A stretch of DNA of 64,000 nt from Annulohypoxylon bovei var. microspora (Eukaryota; Ascomycota; Sordariomycetes; Xylariales; Hypoxylaceae), in contig MU405242.1 in NCBI GenBank assembly GCA_022836615.1, positions 62,001 to 126,000 on the forward strand, given 5' to 3'. Of this stretch, positions 46,535-59,919 are shown in pieces (the first letter of the stretch is position 1; every line of letters begins with the position of its first letter). The notes beneath the pieces are model-generated. The model was not told the DNA's origin and ran no database searches. It saw only the letters and a list, made by a program, of their open reading frames with translations. The position numbers were made by a program, and so were the translations under genes.

Positions 46535-49500
46535 TCTAAGTAGGTATGTACTTATCAAGCAAGCCTTCGGCTTGACTTCCAAGCTTATTGCTCTTTAGGG
46601 GATCCCGAAAACATGTGGGCAGATAAAAAGCAAACATTATGCCCCAACCTCAAGCCACTAGAATTAAGTCATGATATATGCACGTGTTTTGTGTTTTGAG
46701 AGAGAACGGAGAGTTAAAAAAAGAGGAATGAAAAAAGGCTAGCCACTTGTAACTAGAAGATAAGTACTTCTTGGTTAGTCTTAATTCGCACTGTCCGTTT
46801 ATTTTCAACGACCGGTGTGGAAGGCCTGTTACTAACCTGCAAGGTCAATGGGTACGTAGTTTTTATATACATACATGGAAATCCGACAGGGCAAGAGAGA
46901 TTTCATGTAAGGATACACCGATCTTGCCAATCAAAGCTTTGAGGGCCAAAGATGACCCCGGTCGTACAAGGGGTCTCCCGCCAAGTAGGGGAGTAGATGA
47001 TGGGTACCCACTGCTTAAAAGGGTGCATGGCATGTATATAGTACGTCCTTTTTAGGAAATATTATCGTATACATAACCTTTATGTACATATGGAGGCAAT
47101 TGTATATTACGTATGAAGGAGGTACGGAATACTTCATATTTACCATCTTAATGTTAAACGTATTATGTCATTGAACATATTAAAAAACAAATCGATTTCT
47201 TTTTTTTTCAAACACCTTGTTATTAAGAAAAATATATAATAAAAATGAAGATAAAAACATATACATAGGCAAGAAGGCGAGAAGTATTACATTAAGTTTC
47301 CTTATGATAAGCATATAATGGTGTGTAATATTTAATATCAAGATAACATAATTTCGGCACGTTTTTTTTGGGCGGATGCACGAGGACAGCCTCGCATCGC
47401 ACTACGATCCAACAATAAACATAGAAATAATGTTTAGCTCTTTTCTAATATTAAAGAGCTATCTAAGTAGCTGTATCCGTCTCGCTTCTCTTTAACCTGT
47501 CATGATAAGCTTTACCTAAGACTTTGGACATCACAAGGTAAGTTCTCGCTGATTATTACTCTCATACAGCCATAGACGTAGCTAAGAGTTGCCCAATTTC
47601 CGATCTAGGAGCATTTAGACGAATACATACGGATCCCGGCCGGAATATGTATGAACCCCATGAGTTTGGAGCTACAGACACCGTGCGAACGAGGCCTACC
47701 CCTCAGGCTCGAGTCATAGGATGAATAATTACCTAGTCTGCTATGGTTAGAACTCGTGTTCCTTGATTTGGGGGATCATGGCCAGATGAAGATTACATAA
47801 TTTATCTTGCCTAGGTAGGTAGGTAGGTAAAAAGGTATGTACTTCAGTAGCTGAAGGTAAATGGAAACCATAGCAAAAGCTGTTCGGTACATGTAGCTTG
47901 TTATAATTGCCTTCGCGGTACCTTTATATGACGCGATACTTGAAACTGTTGCTAGGTAGGTAGTTGGATACGTGTAATTGGCCATATCTGTGTCTGTTTA
48001 CCACTGGGCTACTGCCGACTAATCATTATAAAGCTTTCCTAATATTTGTCTACCTACTTAAAGTACACAAAGCCCGAGATAGGTACGCGGTACGCGATAC
48101 ATATCATCCGCGAATATATTGGCGATGTTGGATCATAACGTGACATTGGTATTGTTTGTTGACATCTTTTACCGAACAGGTCCTAGCCAGAGCCGGATCG
48201 ATCGCAACGGTCTATCTCAGTCGGGGTTGACCCTCAAGAAGAATTTCGACCGGAAGAGTAGGTAGGCAAGTATCTGAGACATTTAGACCATCGGACTATG
48301 CCTCTTCAGGTTCCTGACATATCTAGGCAAGTTCGTATCTTTGGAATTGCCTGCAAGGAATTTCGAAAAGGGGTGGCTCGACATGCGCTATTCTCATGCA
48401 GCCACCCACCGTTACATTCATATCGTTATCATATATGCTGAAGCGATCTAAATTTCCTTCTCGCAGTTAATAAATTATTCATGCTTCATCTCTATTTTCA
48501 GTGCTTGGCCCGGAGGTGCAGTGTCTGAGCACTTTCGGAGAATCATCTCCACGGCATAAGCATTAGTCGCTTGGGGGAGGCGTTGGTATCCTGCACTTGT
48601 GTGTACAAGTGTCATGGCAAGCGTGTCTAGGGCTGTCTACGGATACAACAATAGTCGATTGTGGGGCTGAATTAATTGTCTTTGCTGTAGGTTGATAGCA
48701 AGGCTTAGGTCATCGCATCCCAGTCTTTAGCGGTGGAGGGTCAAGTGTCAATAGAACTACACAGCAACAGTAGCATGAAGCCTTGTCACATTTCAATATC
48801 GTTTGATGCGGACTAAGTCATCCATCCAACCATCGGGACATTCCAAGGAACAAGGACCAAGAACCTGACCGAGGCTGCTTGATAAAGTGGCGCGTCATGC
48901 ATGCGATTCGTCGTACAAGAGGGCCTTACCCGAAGCCTTTTCCTCCACTTTCTAGCTTGCCTGCCCTCTTAAGTGTAGCCGGGCGTTCTGAAGCTGTAGT
49001 AGATTGGATTATTACGCCAATTACATCACAGGAGCTCGGTGTTGTGACATTGCTGGCGAACTGTCAGCGGGTTGGCGCTTCGCTGGGTCTTGATCGACGA
49101 CAAGGATTGTGGGATCCTGATGATATTGTATCTCCTTGGTTAGTGAGTTCATCACCCTTACCTCTTAGTAGGCAATTATACGTGCTGGTAATGGTTATCG
49201 TATTTCTTTGCTCGCAATTAAATACTTTCTACAATATAGAAGAAGTCAGAATACTCGAAAACCCTGTCCCCCTTTTCATCTGCCGACTATCGGACCCGCA
49301 ATGACTCAAGTACCTACCTACCTAGCTATAGAGTTAATATGAAGCAAAACTTTGACATCTCCTGTCTTCTTTCACGTTGCTCAAACTATCTATTTGCATC
49401 AATACTAGCGTGTCTTCGAGTTTGACTTTCCGCATTTGTTCGCTTCCCATTTCCAGATCGGGGTGGTTTCTGTGAAATCATTTGTCAAACGCTTATTCTA

Positions 49501-50381
49501 CCCCTGAAGCGACACTCCTCCACGTTTCTACTTTCTGTTGTGATCTTTTCAAAGTTTTCTAAACAAGGCAGCTATCTGTAGCATTCCAAAAGAGCTGAAT
49601 GACCGTCTAGGATTTCCCCATATCTGCGTTGTCTTACAAGTAGTATCATGTCCGAAGTAGATGGCGGGCGTATGAGTGGTTGACTCGTAGCCTACCTACT
49701 TAAGTACTTCGATAATCTGCGACGGAGTCAAACTGGGGCCAAACTATTCTGTTAATATCTAGGGGACCCCGATGAGGAGTTCCTGGAGAGTAGCAAATGC
49801 CGAATATAGTGGATATTCAGAGATATGCATCTTGGTTCTGTAACGTAGTACGAGATCCCTCCTCTCATTACTAGCTTATTTCTTTTAGTTCTGTACATAC
49901 TGGCGCAACAGCACGCCACGACGAACATCCCAACCTTAGACGTTTTAAGACACATTGGGCTTCAACCTTCCAGTAGATACATGATTACTGTAAAATGACA
50001 TGAGGCTCTGCTCAGCCACCAGCAATACCATCTAAGATCTTTACTGGGCAATAAGCTATAGGTATTCGGCCCGGGGTCCTTCATCTGACAGTTGACTTAC
50101 ATATTTACGCACCTTTCCGATGACCAAATCTTGCTTACTACCGCGGATGAGTGGCAAACTGGCATCTAGACCCTACAAGATCGTCTGTTAAATGTCCCCT
50201 CACCCTACCTTACGTAGGTAGTCATGGGCAATTAAGCGATATATGACCGGAAATGATCCACCTAGTCCTAGGAAATTTTCTAAACGGTGCATCTCCGAAA
50301 GAAATCCCAACTATAACATGATAATATCTAAGTTCACCCATCTTTGGACTAGCCCTTTTTGCATCGGCAAGTCCGTTACAA

Positions 50382-50400
50382 TTTATTTTATTTTATTTTA
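50382..50400. repeat. Microsatellite (TTTTA)n
   Basis: About four units of a 5-bp T-rich repeat in the gene-free region. A similar run is at 63590-63610 inside the kinase intron. Confidence 0.85.
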
Positions 50401-53400
50401 TCCGATCTAATGTACGATATAATTGCTTCCCTTGTGCCTAGGTAAATACAAATTTGTATACGTGCAATAACATCGCGGACTCTTGAGCTCTTGCTACAAA
50501 GTCCCCTAAGTACCCCTCGGAAATATCCCCTTAATTAACAGTATTGGGGCCAATCTCAAACCTTTTCAGTGCCAAGGTCTTATAGAGTCCCTTAATTATT
50601 CTTCTAAATAGAGGTTGAGTATGTAAAATTCAGACTATTGTTAGTGTAAATTGTTATCCTTTATTGAATATTCGCAGATTGTAAGAAAGGGAAGTCCACT
50701 TTATTAGGTGGCTTTCATCGTTACCATTATCATACTACTCGGTTCGGAATTTTCCCGCAATTACCGAATACCTGGAAAGGTATTATCCCTTGCTTGCCTG
50801 CCTGTTTTTGAATCTACTAGCTTGGGATATGTAGGAATTACCTTCTTTTAATTCTTGCTTGCCATCCCCAATCCCTTCAAGGATTTAATCATCGCAGAAA
50901 CTAAACACCCCAGTACTTCTAAGGCCGTAACAGCAAGCCCACGTTCATCCTGTTGAGATTTGTTCGCCAAGGATTATCGGCGATGGCTTGGGAAGGCTGC
51001 GCGCGGAATGGGCGATCAACAAGCTTGCTATCTATTGGGCTCTAGGAATCCCGACAGAACAACCCACACATCGAGGAAATTCGACGACCGTCTACCCCTG
51101 AATCTCGAGCGAAGTCAGCAACTAGCGACACACGGCGACGGAAACGATCGGAAGCGCATAGAGAACATCCACATCGATTAGGATCACTCCCGCGAGATGC
51201 ACGCTAGCCATACTGTTGGTGCCGCTTTCCCGCAGGATACCCATTGAAGCTTGCGCAGTATGCACTCCCACCCTAAGTCGGATATGCGTATCGGTTGGCA
51301 GACCGGTCGATTTTACATCCTCCATCGATCAACGCATCCATCGATCAACGCAAACACTCCATGATCTTTAGTTGACATTCAAAGTAACTCTTCTACGCTA
51401 TCGAGTCTACCCCTGAAAGCTGAAACGATACGGTCGCTCGGAAATCCCTCGGGAGCTATACGAACTTGATAGCCAACACGGACCTTATGAGAAGGGATAT
51501 ACTTTGTTCGTTTAGCCAACCCAAGAATTATCCAGCAACGGGAGCGTAGCTATGTTCAAACAATATGTTGTCATTTAACCTAGAGGCCTTGGATGTCAAC
51601 GCTAAAGTATTACAGGAGATATTAAATCATCATGAGAGTAGTACTATCTATACGGTGCGTATGGATACGATATAGACAATTCAAAATTTAGGTACATATG
51701 CAAATGGATAGGCAGCGTTATATACGCATAACCTCTTGGGGAGGAGGGAAGAACCCTTCTTGTCAATACGAGGAAGTTGATAGGAATTCAAACATTATCA
51801 TCTAGTAGAATCCAAGTAACTCGAAAGTGTTATTAGGTTGCTTATGTGTGGTCATAATAATATTACATCTTGGCTCGGTGCCCTTCGAGTTTTGAGGGAA
51901 GACTTTGCGTGAAGGCAGCAAAGCGTAACGTAACTTAGTAGTTATTTCCAATAGGTGTGCTTTCTGATCTCCGATACTATCTCTATTGCTGTGCCGGGGA
52001 TATTATTTATTATTCGGTTTGTGATTGTCCAACCACTCTTCGCAGATAGTTAGAAGATCGTGAGACGAGGGAATGAAGATATCTCGTCCACCATTAAATT
52101 CAAAGTCATGGTGGGATTAGAGGCAGATGATATAACAAATCCTTTCTATTTGAGCTCCATATAGTTGTTTTCCTATTAAATCTTCTCCAATTTCGAGAAC
52201 AAATGAACGTATTTTAAAGGCCCTTTGAGAGTTGGTTTGACCATTCTACGGAATTGTATATGTTATTAGAGTATGCTTTTGATGTAATACGGCTACGTAT
52301 AATCGACTTTCACTTGTAACCATGCCGCTTCATGTTTATCATAAGTAGGTACTAAATATGTACAAGATATGGTGAGACAGTATTAAACCTATTCGACAAA
52401 TTGTACCCCAAGACATAATTTAAGTCACGATATTTATGAATGATAGGCAGGTATGTAAGGTTAAACAAAATATAATAAACGATGAGCTGGATTCATATAA
52501 TCACAAAGTTAATATAAGTTATAATGGGTTTTTAATAGAATAATTTTAACTTAACATGGTTTAAATTTCAAGACTATTATCTTAAGATCGTTACTTATAA
52601 AGCCCGAAATATATTTACTTACATATTAACTTATTAAAAGCTCAAGCTTTAATTAACTAAGCAAAGAACATAACATAAAAGTAAGTTAATTTCATAATAT
52701 TTCGAATATATTTAACTCTCGAATGCTTAGTCTTAAAGGGAATAACTAGTATAAGACAACATTTAATATTATTAACTCGTTTAACATGCTATTTTCAGGC
52801 AAGCAATTGAAGTATACTTTTAAGTCATAAGCTCAATAAGTCGCATAATCAGAATGAGTAAGAATGACAAGTTCTAGAAGTCATAAAAGGCCTAATTACG
52901 AAGAACTCTTGAAAGTTAAATCCATAGAAGTTAATGAAAGTTTCAAAACATAACACCTCCTTAAGAATTCCCATTCACTCATTCTCAAAACCTAACTAAT
53001 TACAATCTCATCACCTAGTTATACTTAACTAACCACGGTTAAGTATAAATGCTCGGAAGCTTATCATTGAAATTATGTTGATAGTTTAAATATTAATATA
53101 ACTACATCATCAACGTAGCTTTGTAATTCATGTAATATTCACCTATCTGAGGAATAACTTCATAAATACAATGTCACATCATCCATGTAACTACAATAGC
53201 AGATTCTCTAGTTTCCCAACAGGTTCATCGTGACAGTAACACAGTCTCGGATAGTTTCTTCGGTAACCTCTCTGATATTTACTGTCCTTCATATAATTAA
53301 CACCAGATTAACACTATGAAATTACTGAACACAACGTATCTAACTCGAAGTTAATAATAACTCGCGGTGTATATTAGGCTTGAATGTTCATGGTCTTCAC

Positions 53401-56400
53401 GAGCGTTAAGATATCGCCTCCTGAGCACATTTACCGTGGTTTTATATACCTAACTAGACATTCAACGAGTTTGTTTCATAGCCGAAGATTGCTCTAAAAT
53501 ACGTCTTCGTACATACAGTACCTGCCACTACTATTAGCCTAGATGACACGACTCGGGGTGAGTGATGCCTGTCCCTACACATTCACTCTATAGTTTTCCT
53601 TGGAAACTTCTTCCAATGTGGATACATGATGTCTACTTACTTAGGTAGGCAGAGAGAGCGATGGTTGAATCCTACGTCAGCCTATTCCAAGTATCACTTG
53701 CTTGGCTATCATCGTGTACTTCTTCTCCAGCTGGTTAACTCTCCAATCAAACTTTTAGGATTATATTCGGATAGGCATCCTCTATTTCGGATTCTGACTA
53801 TCCCGCATTCAATTTCACAAAGCCCCGGGGTTCCCTGTCCACGTGTCGATCATGACATGATTCCCCAACCTCCTCCTCGTCATCTGATTACCGATGGTCA
53901 ACCAGTATATCGGGTAGTGGCCGAATTAGGTGAAGTAAGAGAATGATTCGGGGAAGACTGATTAGACTTACATGCCCTGGGCCACGTAAACCCTGTACAG
54001 TCGACGGCATTAAGCAGTTTCTGTGTCTCCCGGGGAAGCCTATGGAGGCCTAGATCAAGAAGATCTATCACGGCCCAGTCCTTCCGGAACCCCTAGGGTG
54101 GATTGTGGCTAAGTTTGTCCACGCCTTACGGCCGAGCAAACAATAAGCGAACTTCTAGTGAATGGGCATCAAGCACTTAGTCCTAGAGTTTTCCTACGAA
54201 GAGATCTATCTAGGCTAATGTTCTGAAAGGACCGATAAGCCACCACAATTGAAACGGTTTGAAACACGTATAAGTCCTACCACTCTGCTGCGTCGTAAAG
54301 GGGGGGAGCCTGGGGATCCTGAGAAGCCCGACAGTCCCCAGATCGGTTCTCGAGTATCACGACACCATCGGGCATGACGAAACGAAACGAAATCGCTGTA
54401 CCACCTGACATTTTGAAGAGCCCCGGGTTCTCGGTCATACGCAAAGTACCTTTTAGTGACATATGTACCTACACCTGGCTCGTCCAGTTCGATATCAGCA
54501 CGCCTACCTACCCTTTGCGAACATGTGCTTCTGTATACTAATATCAGAGTACCAGCCACGATAGAAAATTAAACAACCTGGCTAGATTGCCCCTAATGAC
54601 AACACTCCCCGCATACCCCTTTACGCCAGTTATTTTCCAGCCTTTGTTTTCTATTCTAGGAACCGAATCTGCGTGTAGGTATGGTGAGCGGCACAGATTG
54701 TACTTTTCGCTCTATACACATATCTCCTTGGCAGCCTCCGGCTTCCGGGGATGATCCCGACTTGTTGTCACCCCGCCCAATAGCAGCCCAACCAAGTACA
54801 ATATCTACGAAGATCCAAGCCTGTATGTTTGATCTTTAGGCTTGGGCTTGCATTAGTTTTCGACCCGGACCCTCAGGCACGGTTCCGGTCCAGCATGAAG
54901 GAAACCCCAGGTGACTTCCCGTTATGGACCATCTCTCTGGACATACCTACATAAGATAAACTTAGCGATGCCCGTAGGTCCTACATGCAGCACACGAAGC
55001 AGGAGTTTGCGACAAAGACGTTTGGATTCTGCACCACCTATCTACCCGCTTCTAATTCGGCACATCATTTATTTAGCTTTTCTTCAATTTGTACCTGTAC
55101 GTCGTTCCGATTCCAGTGCCTACTTTTCGTCATACGTAGATGCCTCCTTATACGAATATTGTGAGAAGTAACTACTTACTAAAGACTACCACTGGAAGCG
55201 GAATTAAATTAAGTAAACAATGCAAGAACGTAGCTGCTTAACTTAGAGTATGTGATATTACATCGTGAAGGCAATGTGATATTTGTCGGCAGGACACTAC
55301 CGGATCTATTCGGTTGAAAGTCGTCTTTTCGATGCATGTGTCTACTACTAGACAGTACATACAATGCAAATGTCCCCGGACTTCGCTCCACCTATGTTTT
55401 AAATAGATCGTGCATGGAATCATCCTTGGGGACTCGTGAGACAGTGTCATGCGAGCAAGACACTTTGCCGAAGCCAAGCATCCCTATTCAACCCATCCGC
55501 AAAAGGGGCATCCTGCTTAATAGATAAATAATAAAGCGGGCATTGTATGAAATTAGAGAACGATACTATTGGGAAAATTGTAAAGGAATGAATTGATTAC
55601 ACTGGAGCTTCACAATTTCTTTCATTTATTTACCTTGTCAATTAGCTCGACAACACCGAGCTCGGTGGTATGAAGCTGAGTTGAGACCATGTTTCCACCC
55701 CCACAAATAATATGTGAACAATTTTGAGAGCTGATAGGGAGATATTACATCCTCGGATGCGCCATATAATTTCCTTGAGATGCATACTACGAGCTCGTCC
55801 GTTCATAGGCACTTAACTACCGTTAGTGTACCTAGATAGATAATTCCGTATGAGTGTTAGTAGGCAGGTATGTTTCTATATTTATGACACATACTCTTAT
55901 AATGAGATTAGTGATATGTAATTACGTATAAGCAACAGCCAATGCCAATTACTATACTCAAAAGTAGATGGGCCAATAGGGGCTGACCGGGAAAGAGGGC
56001 TTAAAGTTGACGACTACCTGCTAGTTTCTAAGGGGTTAAACTACCTACCTACCAAGTATTGATACCTAAGTAAGTAGTTATCTAGGTAGTAGCCTGTAGA
56101 GTATTCATAGATATAACTTTGCAAGCAAGGAACAGAATGCCATGAAAGTATTAATAGAAACTGTCACATATAAATAAATATACCTACTAGGTGCGGGTCA
56201 AACTACAACCAAGCGGCGAGGACGTTATACCTCAACTTCCTATACAATCCCTCACAGATACCTACCAATCAATAGGTGCCTTTATCCCAGTTTATTAACG
56301 GAACTTAATTTGAACTGAAAACGGCCAATTCAAACCGCTGAGCATAGGAGTGGACCTTCGAGTCTCGCGCTGACTCAGTGGGTTGACAACTATGATCCTA

Positions 56401-58610
56401 GGTAGTCCATGGCCCTTACATCCGAAAAGCTCCATAAGCCTTAAAAAATGGAGTATGACCCGTAGGGGCATAAATTTCGATGCCGCTGAGTATTCCCTCC
56501 TAGCCTGAATACGAGTGTTATCGTAGCCTCTTTTACTTGGAGGTAGAAATGTAGCTCACCTTCAATACCTAACGCCACCTTGCCTAACGACATGTACACC
56601 GATAGCCCTAACCGGGAACCCGGGTCTAGTGCTCGTTCGATTTCTCTTTCGCTTTAGGAAGCTCCGAGTATTCCATGGCATCGGTCAACATTCTCAATTA
56701 ACATGTTCAGTCAGCCATCCCCCACGATGAGGCGGTGTAGGCGCGATCTCTAGAAGCGCGCTTATCTCCGGGAGTAAACCTTGTCTACGAGATCTCATGT
56801 CAGCACTTTGCGAAATATCAGGCTGCCTGAACAACTTGGAGGAACCTTGTTGAAGCTTTTCACCGCCCCGTTCGGAACCGAATCATATCCCTCCTTGCTG
56901 ATTGTCTCGTACTGTGGCCGACAAAGAAAACTACTTGGTGAGGGTGAGGGGCAAGTATCTGCGCGAAGGGTGGAGTAGGTCTTGTGATCATTCTTCTACA
57001 ATGAGTCGGAAGATCGTTGGGCGTTTCTCTATAGACCACGTTGAAACCCCTGGAGAAATGGCGTACAGCCGGCGGCCCGTCACTAGTCTCGTTAACCCGT
57101 GCCCACAGCTTGCCGTCAAATTCCCCGTCCCTTGCGCCGGGTTCGAAGGAGCTATCAATTCTCAAGGACCCTATAGGTTACTAATCAGAAACTTGGAAAT
57201 CTTTCAAGTCGAGTTAGCCCCTATCAATCTTATATTCCGAGGATCTCAACTTGAGGGATCCATGTATCTTGTTGTGAACACAGCACCCTTTAAGAATCAT
57301 AAGTGATAGTTATCAGAGACATTTTCCAGTTTGTGGCAATAACTGAAAAATACTAGAATTAGGGGGAATAGGAGCTCCGGGTATCATTTACTGTTATAGA
57401 GATCCCTAAGTTATCTACTAGGTAGTCCAAATCAAGAGCCTTCAAGATCTTCTCACCCCTGTTACTATTAGCCCCTTCCTATGGTCTAATTATAGAGTAT
57501 GAACCCCTTTATATAGACTAGACAACTAAAAATATACCTACCTAAGAGGTAGGTAGGTATTCAGAGGCTCGTCTAGGGTTAAAACTCCTATTTCATAGAA
57601 ATAGTTAGGTGTTTTATTATTATTATCCTATAACTATGTCAGATGACATCGTAAGCCTCGGTTTGATCATCGTTGAGAATATTCGAAATAGGGATGACGA
57701 CTTAGAACACCTTACCTCCAACGTAATCATGTCCTTCCACGAGTTGCCCCCTTACTTGATAATATCTAGGCAGTAGCCCGCAACACCCCTAGCTATATAT
57801 CAGAATATTAGGTACGCATGGCTGTGTATTAGATATACTGAAGATCAAAGATGTCATCGAAGTAATAGCTCGATAATAGACGCGAACTCTTGGAGGGGTT
57901 ATATAGAAAAAGGGGCGAAGGCATAGCCGAAAAGGGACAAGAACATCTGAGACCTGTATGTATTGGAGGAAGTACCAGATTTAAAGATGGATGAGGCCTT
58001 CATCTGCATTTATACATGATACAGAGGTTAAAGGTTACTATGGGAGTAAAAGTGTGAAAATGATGATCTGAACCTTGAAAGCTGCTTTCTTGAGAATGTC
58101 GATATCGTAGAATCGGAAGTTGTGAATATTGGAAGCATCGCTAAGTGTTGCGAATACGTTGCCCACAAGCCTCTTATATAGCCTGTAACTTTCATGAATT
58201 ACCCTGAGGCTAGATCTAAAACATATGAACTTCTATGATGCATAGACTATTCGGATATCGATGCTAAGTAGTTGCCAAACATCATATTTACGTCGACCTG
58301 ACCGCTAAGGATCATATGAGCATGTTCTAATATATGGGTTAGCAAACGATTCTTTAAATGGACCTAAGTGCCCACGATATGTTTTCATTATCTCTGGTTT
58401 CATCACCAGGGTGTTGTAAATAGGTATTGACATGAACATGTAGAATACACACAAGCAGAAAATCTCGACGGTACCTACTTTGGGCATCAAAGTAAGTAGA
58501 GCGAAGTTCTCACATTAGATGGAGGGGAGACTGGCTAGTCATTCGATAGCGCCATTTGCTCAAATGACTATTTCGATCCTTTATCGATCCGTCCCGAGAA
58601 GCAACCAGAA

Positions 58611-59490
58611 CTAATTCCAACTAACTCCAAATAACTTGTACTTGCTGTTGCCTCCGCTGGAGGATTTAGTTGCAGCGTTTTCCAGATAAATCCTTTCATG
58701 GCCTCTGATATCAACGCATAAGTACTTGTACTCGAACTCGTCACGGCCGGCACGCTTCGTGAGGTGCGCATTTACCAAGCCATTATTGAGAGGTCCTTCA
58801 ACCTAAAACACCTATGTTAGATACCTAATATTGAGACTTTACCTAGCTTGTCAACGTAGACTTACATAAAAATTCAATCTTAAATGCTGGGTACCTTGGG
58901 CATCCGTACTCAGGGTCGATCTATTGTCGTTAGTAAAGTAAGATGGTTAATAGCTTAAATCTAGAAAAAGTATCCAACATACGCTATTGGGCGAGCACGA
59001 CGCCATTTATTCATGGTCTCCTCTCCATGCGCAACGATCTTCCTGCTGTCGCCAAGAAGCGCTACGCACTCTGGGTCTTTCTTGACTCGATCGAAGGCTC
59101 GACTGAAGTATGCGGTCTTACTCTCTGGAGAGAAGACATCTTGGTAAAGAAAGTAGCCAACACCTCCCTAGAAAATTATATATCTTAGCATATTGGCAGA
59201 TAGGGATAACAAACAGCGAGAGACGGGAGCTTTACCGTCAAGACTAAGCCGACTATCACAATACCAAAATTGAAGGTTTGTTGGGTGGCGCGCGAAGCTT
59301 TCTCGCTAACGGAAAGCTGATTCCATGGCACATTGCCATCATCGTTGAATGGCGTGATGGCCCTCCTCTTAGAGGCAGATGAATTATTATTCCCTAACCC
59401 ATGCTGGGTAGCATAACCGCGGCGCGGGAGAACGGGTTGTATCCGCGGAAGAATAGCGGAAGTACCTAACGGCCTAATTGGGAGCTTCAT
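58611..59490 (-). CDS. TIM21: TIM21, subunit of mitochondrial inner-membrane translocase, 228 aa
   Basis: Four exons: 59236-59490, 58983-59167, 58866-58920 and 58611-58802. The introns are 68, 62 and 63 nt and all phases join. The start MKLPIRPLGTSAILP leads an Arg-rich, Ser-rich mitochondrial presequence. One membrane helix follows, FNFGIVIVGLVLTGGVGYFL, then LYQDVFSPESKTAYFSRA. The intermembrane-space domain shows LLGDSRKIVAHGEE, WRRARPIAS, and the conserved VEGPLNNGLVNAHL, FEYKYLCVDIRGHERIYLEN. Length fits fungal TIM21. It belongs to the TIM23 presequence translocase and contacts TOM and respiratory complexes. It is divergent from GLO3 across 429 bp. Confidence 0.97.
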
Positions 59491-59919
59491 CACGATGGTA
59501 TTAAGTCCATGGAAGCTGATTTCGTCGATCGAAGATCGTAAAGCGACAGTACCACGATGAAGGAATAATAGTTGGAGTTGGTTGGAATTGGTTGGAGTCA
59601 GTTGAAGCTTCTGAAGCTCATGTTAAAATGCAATTCAATGTGGGGAAACGTTGTTATCTTTCTTATCTTAGCTCCTTAGATATGGAGTAACAATGCACTA
59701 ACCCTAAAGTAGACTAGCCCTCTTTCTTTAATGGCATGTGGGTCTGTGGGGCTACTTTTAGTGTCATTTTGGCGAAATCTGGCCGAACTCCTGATTTTGA
59801 TTTCAACGTTAACTTTCATGCTTCATTCTCTCCCCTATTCACTCTCTTGATACGCATACGGCGCACATTTCCCTCTTATATTGACTATAGCGATTATTGC
59901 GTCCGAGCCAGCCAGCAAG
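59491..59919. promoter_or_regulatory. Divergent promoter of TIM21 and GLO3
   Basis: 429 bp between two start codons facing away from each other. It contains the GTTGGAGTTG / GTTGGAATTG / GTTGGAGTCA imperfect repeat at 59571-59607. No separate gene is seen; a long ORF at 59736-59999 is only the leader read in another frame. Confidence 0.6.

Larger units (their letters stand above)
39708..58610. other. About 19 kb without a credible gene
   Basis: The first ~1.5 kb is the likely leader/promoter of vib-1, with a pyrimidine-rich run at 40525-40575 and a short upstream ATG frame (39830 to 39744). Beyond that there are many short ORFs, none with a domain, splice pattern or protein-like composition. 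AT-rich patches lie at 45420-45620, 47100-47360 and 52430-53100. Simple repeats are listed separately. TACCTA/TAGGTA motifs are frequent (for example 44463, 44732, 47811, 49309, 56040, 57536). Candidate relics are noted at 53626-53946 and 56860-57165, both unproven. Confidence 0.5.

Noticed and set aside
48879..49304. 141-codon plus-strand ORF
   Set aside because: No recognisable motif and no consistent codon pattern; left as gene-free.
53626..53946. Plus-strand frame with PPPRHLITDGQPVYRV resembling the end of a Ty3/gypsy polyprotein
   Set aside because: Only a short PPP-x3-I-x2-G-x3-Y-x-V match; no chromodomain, integrase core or LTR pair could be read nearby.
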